This document shows positions 6,017 through 11,590 of a DNA stretch of 11,590 nt, in pieces; position 1 is the stretch's first letter; each line of letters begins with the position of its first letter. The translations under genes and the position numbers were made by a program. This stretch comes from Deltaproteobacteria bacterium RBG_13_49_15 (lineage in GTDB: Bacteria > Desulfobacterota > Desulfobacteria > Desulfobacterales > UBA2156): NCBI GenBank assembly GCA_001797695.1, contig MGQD01000005.1, forward strand, positions 2,179 to 13,768, given 5' to 3'. The notes under the pieces are model-generated. The model was not told where the DNA came from and made no database searches. It saw nothing but the letters and a program-made list of their open reading frames with translations.

Positions 6017-6973
6017 ATGAAAAACGCATTAATTACTCTAATCCGGATCATTCCATTTATCGTTTTGGCGTTTTATCATGCACCATCCTGCATTGCCGGA
6101 GAAAATCCGGCCGGCAGAACTCTTTCAGTTTTTGTAAGCATTCCCCCTCAGCAGTATTTTGTTGAAAAGATAGGAGGGGCGCATGTTCGCGTTTCGTCAA
6201 TGGTATCGCCCGGGGCCAATCCCCATACGTACGAACCAAAGCCGAAACAGATGTCGGCATTGTCAAAAGCGACCGTCTATTTTGCCGCCGGAGTCCCTTT
6301 TGAAACCGTTTGGCTGAAAAAATTCGCTTCGGTAAACCCGAAGATGCACATCATTCATACCGATGCCGGAATTGAAAAGATCCCCATGGAGAGCCATCAT
6401 CACGATGGAGAAAATCCCAGTTTGAGCCACCGGCAGGGAAAAGAGGATCATGATGAGATCCTTCATGGTAAAGACGGCAAACAAGAGATGGATCCTCATA
6501 CGTGGCTTGCACCGCCTCTGGCCAAGATCCATATCCGGAATATTTTACATGGACTTATTGAAGCGGATCCCCTGAAAAAAGCCGATTTTGAGATCAATCA
6601 TCAATCGCTTCTCAAAGAGATCGAAGAGGTGGATGCCGAGTTGCGGGATCTCTTTTCGGGCAGCGGAAAAAATGCTAAATTCATGGTATTTCACCCGGCA
6701 TGGGGATATTTTGCAAAAACCTATGGTTTGACCCAGATCTCCGTGGAGATGGAAGGAAAGGAGCCGAAACCGGGGGATCTGAAGCGGTTGATCCGGCATG
6801 CAAAAGAAGAGCGGATTAAAGTCATTTTCGTTCAAAGGCAGTTTTCCACCAAAAGCGCTGAGGTCATTGCGCATAACATCGGCGGAACCATTTCCGTGAC
6901 CGATCCAATGGCTTTCGAGTGGTCCGAGAACCTGCGTGAAACAGCGAAAAAATTCAGGGAGGCGCTGCGGTAA
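6017..6973 (+). CDS. znuA: Metal ABC transporter substrate-binding protein, ZnuA/TroA family
   Basis: Exported receptor that captures Zn2+ (or Mn2+/Fe2+) and delivers it to the adjacent permease. It has 318 residues. An N-terminal signal sequence (positively charged start, hydrophobic 6-20, probable type I cleavage near residue 28) shows export; there is no convincing lipobox. Metal ligands of the family are in place: H70 (NPHTYEP), H161 (DPHTWLAP), H226 (VFHPAWGYF) and D296 (VTDPMAF). Three His plus Asp, rather than a Glu at the third site, favours zinc. A His/Asp/Glu-rich loop at 127-161 (HHH, HDE) is typical of zinc-binding ZnuA and AdcA proteins. GAGGAG (6008-6012 region) lies four bases before the ATG. 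It is followed after 5 bases by the ATPase gene. Specificity is inferred from residues; manganese remains possible. Confidence 0.93.
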   Translation: MKNALITLIRIIPFIVLAFYHAPSCIAGENPAGRTLSVFVSIPPQQYFVEKIGGAHVRVSSMVSPGANPHTYEPKPKQMSALSKATVYFAAGVPFETVWLKKFASVNPKMHIIHTDAGIEKIPMESHHHDGENPSLSHRQGKEDHDEILHGKDGKQEMDPHTWLAPPLAKIHIRNILHGLIEADPLKKADFEINHQSLLKEIEEVDAELRDLFSGSGKNAKFMVFHPAWGYFAKTYGLTQISVEMEGKEPKPGDLKRLIRHAKEERIKVIFVQRQFSTKSAEVIAHNIGGTISVTDPMAFEWSENLRETAKKFREALR

Positions 6974-6978
6974 GTCAT

Positions 6979-7761
6979 ATGAATGAGCCTGTTGTTCGGA
7001 TCCGGGACCTCTGGTTTTCCTACGGCGGCCATCCTGTGCTCCGGGAAGTGAATTTGGATATCGGCCATAAGGAATTTCTGGCCATCATCGGCCCTAACGG
7101 AGGAGGAAAGACAACGCTGTTGAAGTTGATGCTTGGGCTTTTCAAGCCGGAGAAGGGTGCGATACGCATTTTCGGGAAAGACCCCGGGGAGGCGGCTCAT
7201 CGCATCGGTTATGTTCCGCAAAATGTCCATGTCAACAAAACCTTCCCCATATCCATTATGGATGTCGTGCTCATGGGACGTTTAAGAAGCAAAGGCGGGC
7301 GATCCCATCCCGGTAAAACGGATCGGATCGAAGCCGGACGTTTTATGGAGCAATTGGGGGTATGGGAGTTGCACAATCGGCGGGTGAGAGATCTTTCAGC
7401 AGGGCAACTCCAGCGCGTTTTTATTGCCAGGGCCCTGGCTACGGAACCGGAAATGCTTTTTTTGGACGAGCCGGCCGCCAGCGTGGATGCCCAGGGTCAG
7501 ACCGAGCTGTACGATTTGTTGAAAAAGCTCAATGAACAGATGACCATTGTGATTGTCACCCATGATTTGATTTTTCTTTCCAGCCATATCCAGTCGATTG
7601 CCTGCGTCAACGAGCGGCTCTACTACCATGACGAACCGGAAATCACTCCGGAGATGGTGGAGGTATGCCAATGTCCGGTTGACCTGATCGCTCACGGACT
7701 TCCTCACCGGGTATTGCGACCCCATAAGGATGATGCGGATGATCGAAGCGCTTCAGCTTGA
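6979..7761 (+). CDS. znuC: Metal ABC transporter ATP-binding protein, ZnuC family
   Basis: Cytoplasmic ATPase that powers the metal importer. It has 260 residues. Walker A GPNGGGKTT occupies 38-46, the Q-loop glutamine is Q81, the ABC signature LSAGQ is 139-143, Walker B MLFLDEP is 159-165 with catalytic E164, and the switch histidine is H195. All are intact. A C-terminal extension after residue 228 contains C230-x-C232-PVDLIAHGLPHRVL, whose Cys/His content may bind metal; I recall similar tails in relatives. The gene follows the binding-protein gene by 5 bases and overlaps the permease start, so translation is likely coupled. Confidence 0.95.
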   Translation: MNEPVVRIRDLWFSYGGHPVLREVNLDIGHKEFLAIIGPNGGGKTTLLKLMLGLFKPEKGAIRIFGKDPGEAAHRIGYVPQNVHVNKTFPISIMDVVLMGRLRSKGGRSHPGKTDRIEAGRFMEQLGVWELHNRRVRDLSAGQLQRVFIARALATEPEMLFLDEPAASVDAQGQTELYDLLKKLNEQMTIVIVTHDLIFLSSHIQSIACVNERLYYHDEPEITPEMVEVCQCPVDLIAHGLPHRVLRPHKDDADDRSASA

Positions 7762-8554
7762 ATTTCTACGGAATGCGATATTCGCCGGTCTTTTGGCAAG
7801 CCTGTTGTGCGGCGTCATCGGAACGTTTGTCGTAGTCAACCGGCTTGTTTTTCTTTCCGGTGGAATCGCCCATTCCGCCTACGGTGGAATCGGACTGGCC
7901 TTGTTTCTGGGCGTGCCGTACCTGATCGGCACCATGGGATTTACCCTGGGCGCCGCACTCATTTTAGCGGTGATCACCATGAAAGCCAAACACCGATCGG
8001 ATACGATCATCGGCGTAATCTGGGCGGTGGGGATGGCTTTGGGCATTATTTTCATTGATTTAACGCCTGGATACAACGTGGATTTGATGAGTTATCTCTT
8101 CGGCTCCATCCTTACCGTCTCACGCTCGGATCTTTATCAGATGTCGGTTATCAGCGCCGTGGTGCTGTTTGCGGTGAACTATTTTTATTATGATCTTCTG
8201 GCCATGTCGTATGATGAGGAATTTGCAAACCTGAGGGGCGTCCCTGTCGGGCTCCTTTACCCTCTTCTCCTGTGCCTGGTAGCTCTTTCCATCGTTTTAA
8301 TCATTCGGGTGGTGGGTCTGATTCTGGTGATGGCCCTTTTCACGATCCCCCCGTTCATCGCAGAGAAATATTCCGGCTCGCTTCGAACCATGATGCTCAT
8401 TTCGGTTTTACTGGGCGCATTATTTTCCCTATCCGGATTGTATTTTTCGTATGTGTTCAATCTCACGTCAGGGGCGTCCATCATCATGGTGGCCGCTGCG
8501 GGTTTTTTTATCTCGACGGCTGTGGATCATTTGTTCCGGAAGCGGATAAACTGA
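7739..8554 (+). CDS. znuB: Metal ABC transporter permease, ZnuB/ABC-3 family
   Basis: Inner-membrane channel of the metal importer, 271 residues from the chosen start and almost wholly hydrophobic, with about eight to nine membrane segments. It shows family features: N-terminal MIEALQLEFLRNAIFAGLL, the cytoplasmic FLSGGIAHSAYGGIGL segment near 40-55, and the late region VGLILVMALFTIPPFIA. Three in-frame ATGs lie at 7730, 7733 and 7739. AAGGA at 7726-7730 fits only the last (eight bases), which also matches the usual family start. The gene overlaps the ATPase gene by 23 bases, and its stop overlaps the next start codon in TGATG. Confidence 0.94.
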   Translation: MIEALQLEFLRNAIFAGLLASLLCGVIGTFVVVNRLVFLSGGIAHSAYGGIGLALFLGVPYLIGTMGFTLGAALILAVITMKAKHRSDTIIGVIWAVGMALGIIFIDLTPGYNVDLMSYLFGSILTVSRSDLYQMSVISAVVLFAVNYFYYDLLAMSYDEEFANLRGVPVGLLYPLLLCLVALSIVLIIRVVGLILVMALFTIPPFIAEKYSGSLRTMMLISVLLGALFSLSGLYFSYVFNLTSGASIIMVAAAGFFISTAVDHLFRKRIN

Positions 8555-8919
8555 TGCTCCGGCGTATGATTTTACTTTTAACGCTTTTACTTTTTTCATG
8601 TATGCCGGCAAAGACGATTCAATCAGATGGAAGCAAATCGTATAATCCCCTTTCCGCTCTGATTGCGATCCATGAAGGGCCTCTTGACCATCTCAATGCC
8701 GTGCGGAGGGGTGAATGCCCCATGCATCCCTCATGCTCCGCATATGGTAAGGCGGCCTATGAAAAACACGGATTTTTTATCGGATGGGTCATGACCATGG
8801 ATCGTTTGATCCGGTGCGGTCGCGATGAGCTCAAGCATTCTCCATCTGTGTTAATCGATGGCCGATGGAAATGCAATGATCCGGTTGAAGGAAATGATTT
8901 CTGGTGGAATAAACGATAG
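8554..8919 (+). CDS. YidD-domain lipoprotein (membrane protein insertion efficiency factor-like)
   Basis: A 121-residue protein whose core, RRGECPMHPSCSAYGKAAYEKHG (51-73) followed by RLIRCG (84-89), matches the YidD signature (CRFxPSCSxYxxxAxxxHG...RxxRC). Three conserved-type cysteines, C55, C61 and C88, are seen. Unlike ordinary YidD, which starts directly with the amphipathic helix, this protein has an N-terminal lipoprotein signal: a charged start, a Leu-rich core, and lipobox LFSC with C16. It should therefore be membrane-anchored outside the cytoplasm. The C-terminal tail carries C107 and a WW pair. The ATG overlaps the znuB stop by one base, indicating translational coupling and cotranscription. 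Ordinary yidD sits between rnpA and yidC, so this is a relocated, specialised paralogue; its role is unknown. The longer open frame back to 8272 is out-of-frame znuB sequence. Confidence 0.85.
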   Translation: MLRRMILLLTLLLFSCMPAKTIQSDGSKSYNPLSALIAIHEGPLDHLNAVRRGECPMHPSCSAYGKAAYEKHGFFIGWVMTMDRLIRCGRDELKHSPSVLIDGRWKCNDPVEGNDFWWNKR

Positions 8920-8933
8920 GATACGGATCGTTT
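8911..8933. repeat. Inverted repeat at the end of the 4083-8919 operon
   Basis: AAACGAT (8911-8917) and ATCGTTT (8927-8933) are perfect inverted repeats with a 9-base loop, spanning the stop codon of the YidD-domain gene. No T-run follows, so it is not a convincing intrinsic terminator, although it lies between convergent genes. The rest of the 8920-8997 gap shows nothing else. Confidence 0.3.
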
Positions 8934-8997
8934 CAGAAAGCGATAAGCCTATGCGGGGCACGGGAAACTTGTCTGCCGCCGGCCCTTGATCGTTACA

Positions 8998-9513
8998 TCA
9001 ATTTTTCTGATGCTTGTATTGGTTAAAGCAGGCATTCAGGCACGCCTTACAATCCACGCTATCGAGGTTGTCTGTTGCGCAATAATTCATGAAGGATTGA
9101 ACCCAATCTTCTCCGGTTCGGGGGCAGTTATCGATAAATTGAATAAACTTCAACAGCTTATTCACTGAGATCTTGTCCATGGTATGTTCCATCCGACAAG
9201 CGGTTTCATCGGCCTTTTCAGCATCGATCTGGAGCACACGGAGAAGAAAATCCTTCAGCACATCATGCTTTCGGGCGATTTCCCGGGCGATTTTAGCTCC
9301 TTTATGAGTCAGTGTGACAAAGCTGTAAGGTTCGTAGTTGATGAACCCTTTTTCGACAAGGTTTCTGAGAGCGCCAGTAACCGTTGCGGACTGAACCCGC
9401 ATCTTTTCGGCGATATCTTTCGCCCTGGCGACCTTGTTCGCCTTCTCCAGGTCCCAGATGACCTCCAGATAATCCTCAAGACTTTCCGAAAGTTCAGTAT
9501 TTTTTGCTGTCAC
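8998..9513 (-). CDS. DtxR/MntR-family metal-dependent transcriptional repressor with Cys-rich C-terminus
   Basis: Cytoplasmic Fe2+/Mn2+-sensing regulator, 171 residues from the chosen start. The N-terminal winged helix (about 9-70) includes the ARAKDIAEKMRVQSATVTGALRNL recognition region. The dimerisation domain carries the metal-ligand cluster C106-x2-E109-H110 and an LTHKGAKIAREIARKH segment (68-83) typical of the family. The C-terminal tail adds C130, C145 and C155-x2-C158-x3-C162, which is not part of classical MntR. GTG 9511-9513 is chosen over ATG 9543 because GGGAGG (9518-9523) precedes it and the predicted -10 (9542-9547) overlaps the ATG, so transcription would begin downstream of that ATG. 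It is divergent from feoAB, whose leader contains a DtxR-type palindrome, and converges with the metal-transporter operon. Likely controls feoAB; control of the znu-like genes is possible. Confidence 0.93.
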   Translation of the reverse strand: MTAKNTELSESLEDYLEVIWDLEKANKVARAKDIAEKMRVQSATVTGALRNLVEKGFINYEPYSFVTLTHKGAKIAREIARKHDVLKDFLLRVLQIDAEKADETACRMEHTMDKISVNKLLKFIQFIDNCPRTGEDWVQSFMNYCATDNLDSVDCKACLNACFNQYKHQKN

Positions 9514-9541
9514 ATTGCCTCCCTGCCGATTGGTGATTACC

Positions 9542-9570
9542 ATTATTCTATGAAAACGTGTTTAAGTCAA
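9542..9570 (-). promoter_or_regulatory. Promoter for the DtxR-family gene
   Basis: On the minus strand, TTGACT (9565-9570) and AATAAT (9542-9547) are separated by 17 bases and match the -35 and -10 consensus at 5 of 6 positions each. Transcription would start near 9535, leaving a leader of about 20 bases with the GGGAGG ribosome site before the GTG start. Confidence 0.6.
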
Positions 9571-9603
9571 GCCTCAATTTGATATAATAATAAAAAAATA
9601 TTG

Positions 9604-9636
9604 TTGACTTTAAAAAAAGTTAGGAGTACCTAACTT
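9604..9636 (+). promoter_or_regulatory. DtxR-type operator (with possible -35) ahead of feoAB
   Basis: AAGTTAGG (9617-9624) and CCTAACTT (9629-9636) are perfect inverted repeats around AGTA. TTAGG-N4-CCTAA is the hallmark core of DtxR/IdeR-type iron boxes. A TTGACT (9604-9609) lies just upstream as a possible -35, so binding would block the promoter; no good -10 is obvious. A TATAAT at 9583-9588 is an alternative promoter element. The adjacent regulator gene is the natural candidate to bind here. Confidence 0.75.
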
Positions 9637-9652
9637 AAATGGAAAAAGAACG

Positions 9653-9672
9653 TTTGCCGGGAAACCGGCGAG
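9653..9672 (+). repeat. GNRA-capped hairpin in the feoAB leader
   Basis: GCCGG (9656-9660) and CCGGC (9665-9669) are perfect inverted repeats closed by a GAAA tetraloop. U-G, U-A and U-G pairs can extend the stem outward to 9653-9672. No T-run follows, so it is not a terminator. It would sit in the feoAB 5' leader about 30 bases before the feoA start. Confidence 0.5.
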
Positions 9673-9702
9673 AATAAGACAAAAAGGGGATCTGACACCA
9701 AC

Positions 9703-9936
9703 ATGCGTCGAATTCCGATGAGACAGATGAAGGATAACGAATCCGGAACCATCGCCGCCATTAAGGTAAACGGCGAATTAGGGCGCCGGATCCGGGACAT
9801 GGGCCTTGTCCCTGGAACCCCCGTAAAAATCCAGGGAAGGGCGCCGCTATATGATCCCGTTGCCGTTCGGGTGATGGGATTTACACTCACCCTTAGAAAC
9901 AACGAAGCGGATTATATCGAAATCAACGTCGAATGA
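9703..9936 (+). CDS. feoA: Ferrous iron transport protein A
   Basis: A small cytoplasmic SH3-like (FeoA) protein, 77 residues, that assists FeoB in Fe2+ uptake. The family core is plain: GTIAAIKVNGELGRRIRDMGLVPG (15-38), where the L(G)xRLxxMG-type turn binds, then PVKIQGRAPLYDPVAVRVMGFTLTLR, ending in an acidic strand. The Shine-Dalgarno is weak: AGGGGA (9685-9690) is 12 bases before ATG 9703. The in-frame ATG at 9718 has no better site. The stop overlaps the feoB start as ATGA. It is preceded by the DtxR-type operator and the hairpin leader. Confidence 0.95.
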   Translation: MRRIPMRQMKDNESGTIAAIKVNGELGRRIRDMGLVPGTPVKIQGRAPLYDPVAVRVMGFTLTLRNNEADYIEINVE

Positions 9937-11590
9937 AACCGGAACCCACCATCGCCCTTGCCGGGAACCCCAATTCCGGGAAGACCACCCTGTTTAATTC
10001 CCTAACCGGCGCCCATCAGCATGTCGGAAACTATCCGGGGGTCACGGTCGAAAAAAAAGAGGGAGTTTACATTCTGAACGGTTCTCGGATCCGTATTGTC
10101 GATCTTCCCGGAACCTATTCCCTGACCGCTTACTCACTGGAAGAGGTTGTTGCACGAGACTTCCTGGTGAACGAAAAACCCGGACTCGTTATCGACATCG
10201 TCGATGCATCCAATCTTGAGCGAAATCTCTATCTGACGGTTCAGTTCATGGAGATGGGGATTCCGCTGTTGATCGCTCTCAATATGATGGACATGGCCGA
10301 AAGCAGGGGGGTGATCATAGATGTGGAGAAGCTCTCCAGGCTTCTCGGTGTCCCGGTAGCTCCAACCGTTGCGCGGATCGGGAAGGGGAAGGAAGACTTG
10401 ATGGAGACCGCGTGGCGGGTGGTGAACCAGGAAAAAAAAGAAAAACTTCTCCATATCTCCTACGGCGACGATCTGGATCGGGTTATTTTGGAAATGGAAA
10501 AGGAGATCCGGGCTAACGGATTTTTAACCAAAACCTATCCCATAAGATGGGTGGCTCTTAAATACTTGGAAGGGGATGAGCAAATCCTCATCAAAGGAAA
10601 AGAGACGGACCCGTCAATATCGAAAAAGCTCCAAATGATGGTTCAAAAAGTATCGGATCATCTTCTGGCCACGACGGGCAACTCTCCGGAGGCACTGATT
10701 GCAGACCATCGGTACGGATATATCCATTCCATTCTCAAACAAGGCGTGGTGATCCGTAAATACGACCTGCACCGGTTATATCATTCGGATAAGATCGATA
10801 AGGTTGTGACCCACCGGTTTTTGGGGCCCATCATTTTATTTCTTGTGATATTCGGTCTTTATCATTTTACATTCACTTACAGTAAGGTTCCGGTCGGCTG
10901 GTTCGAGGCTTTTTTCGGATGGCTTGGCAGGCTGGCATCTATCTGGCTTCCGGATGGTCATTTCAAATCTCTTATCATATCCGGCGTCATCGACGGTGTC
11001 GGCGGGGTTCTCGGATTTGTTCCTCTGATCATGATGATGTTTTTCGGCATTTCCGTGCTTGAAGATTCCGGGTATCTTGCCCGTATGGCTTTTATGCTGG
11101 ATCGGGTGTTCAGCTTTTTCGGACTTCATGGAAGCTCGGTCATGGCGTATATCATTTCAGGTGGAATCGCCGGCGGATGCGCCGTACCCGGCGTCATGGC
11201 AACACGGACGCTCAGGTCCAGGCGCGAGCGTCTGGCGACGCTCTTGACTGCGCCGTTTATGAATTGCGGCGCCAAGCTTCCTGTATTTGCATTGCTTATC
11301 GCCGCATTCTTCAAAGAGAGTGAAGCGCTCCTCATGTTTTCAATTACCCTGATCTCCTGGGGCGGCGCCCTTTTGGTTGCAAAATTCTTGCGCCTGACGA
11401 TCATCAGGGGAGATCCCACCCCCTTTGTCATGGAGCTTCCTCCCTATCGGTTCCCCATGTTTAAAGGGCTTCTGATTCACACCTGCGAACGGACGTGGCA
11501 GTATATGCGGAAAGCAGGGACGGTGATTCTTGGAATATCCATTATTCTGTGGGCCATGATGACCTTTCCATCATCGCCGGATCCAGGTCA
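9933..11590 (+). CDS. feoB: Ferrous iron transport protein B (partial, first 552 residues)
   Basis: Inner-membrane Fe2+ importer with an N-terminal G domain. G motifs are visible: G1 GNPNSGKT (11-18), G2 T38 in GNYPGVTVE, G3 DLPG (57-60) and G4 NMMD (117-120). A helical GDI-like segment follows (about 175-265), then the membrane part starting near 293. The Gate-type regions are GGIAGGCAVPGVMATRTL (410-427, C416) and MNCGAKLPVF (443-452, C445). The usual first motif is GFGCNVPAIMATR; here it is slightly changed (AGGCAVPG), but the cysteine and VP are kept. The start ATG 9933 overlaps the feoA stop (ATGA), so translation is probably coupled. The reading frame is open to the window edge; roughly 100-250 residues are missing. 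Confidence 0.96.
   Translation, partial: MKPEPTIALAGNPNSGKTTLFNSLTGAHQHVGNYPGVTVEKKEGVYILNGSRIRIVDLPGTYSLTAYSLEEVVARDFLVNEKPGLVIDIVDASNLERNLYLTVQFMEMGIPLLIALNMMDMAESRGVIIDVEKLSRLLGVPVAPTVARIGKGKEDLMETAWRVVNQEKKEKLLHISYGDDLDRVILEMEKEIRANGFLTKTYPIRWVALKYLEGDEQILIKGKETDPSISKKLQMMVQKVSDHLLATTGNSPEALIADHRYGYIHSILKQGVVIRKYDLHRLYHSDKIDKVVTHRFLGPIILFLVIFGLYHFTFTYSKVPVGWFEAFFGWLGRLASIWLPDGHFKSLIISGVIDGVGGVLGFVPLIMMMFFGISVLEDSGYLARMAFMLDRVFSFFGLHGSSVMAYIISGGIAGGCAVPGVMATRTLRSRRERLATLLTAPFMNCGAKLPVFALLIAAFFKESEALLMFSITLISWGGALLVAKFLRLTIIRGDPTPFVMELPPYRFPMFKGLLIHTCERTWQYMRKAGTVILGISIILWAMMTFPSSPDPG

Noticed and set aside
8272..8553. Upstream extension of the YidD-domain frame
   Set aside because: It lies in an alternative frame of znuB; the ATG at 8554 yields a proper lipoprotein signal and overlaps the znuB stop.
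8996..9012. CATCA/TGATG inverted repeat at the end of the DtxR-family gene as a terminator
   Set aside because: Only five pairs, and no T-run follows on the minus strand.

Overview
The window looks like chromosome of an anaerobic deltaproteobacterium (Desulfobacterota, sulfate reducer or syntroph). The inference rests on a Ni-Fe-S carbon monoxide dehydrogenase (CooS) encoded near a methylmalonyl-CoA mutase chaperone (MeaB), FeoAB ferrous-iron uptake, and an apparent selenocysteine codon in a small redox protein. Base composition is moderate and similar throughout. I saw no insertion sequence, tRNA, rRNA or CRISPR array.

Layout. (1) Positions 1-3823, minus strand: the N-terminal 480 residues of CooS (3' end outside the window), a squalene/phytoene synthase family enzyme, and MeaB. 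(2) Positions 3824-4082: a divergent control region with a good minus-strand promoter for meaB, and on the plus-strand side a Fur-like palindrome, a second TTGACC-type dyad and a tandem 8-bp repeat. (3) Positions 4083-8919, plus strand: eight tightly packed genes that look like one transcription unit. They encode a polytopic membrane protein, a CxxC thioredoxin-fold protein, a paralogue with an in-frame TGA exactly where the first active-site cysteine should be (UxxC, a probable selenoprotein), a Rossmann-fold protein with a cysteine cluster, a TroA/ZnuA-type metal ABC transporter (binding protein, ATPase, permease), and a lipoprotein form of the YidD domain. (4) Positions 8998-9513, minus strand: a DtxR/MntR-family regulator with a cysteine-rich tail. 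(5) Positions 9617-11590: a textbook DtxR-type operator, then feoA and feoB (feoB runs off the window).

The right half is therefore a metal-homeostasis region: high-affinity Zn2+/Mn2+-type uptake next to Fe2+ uptake, with a local metal-sensing repressor and its likely operator. The most unusual part is the head of the metal-transporter operon. There, two tandem small thioredoxin-like proteins (Cys and Sec versions) and a cysteine-rich nucleotide-binding protein of unknown role precede the transporter. A conventional ORF caller would break the Sec gene at its TGA, leaving a 78-residue fragment without the active site.

Product names come from recognising motifs by eye; no database search was possible. 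Promoter, operator and SECIS calls are visual and carry lower confidence.
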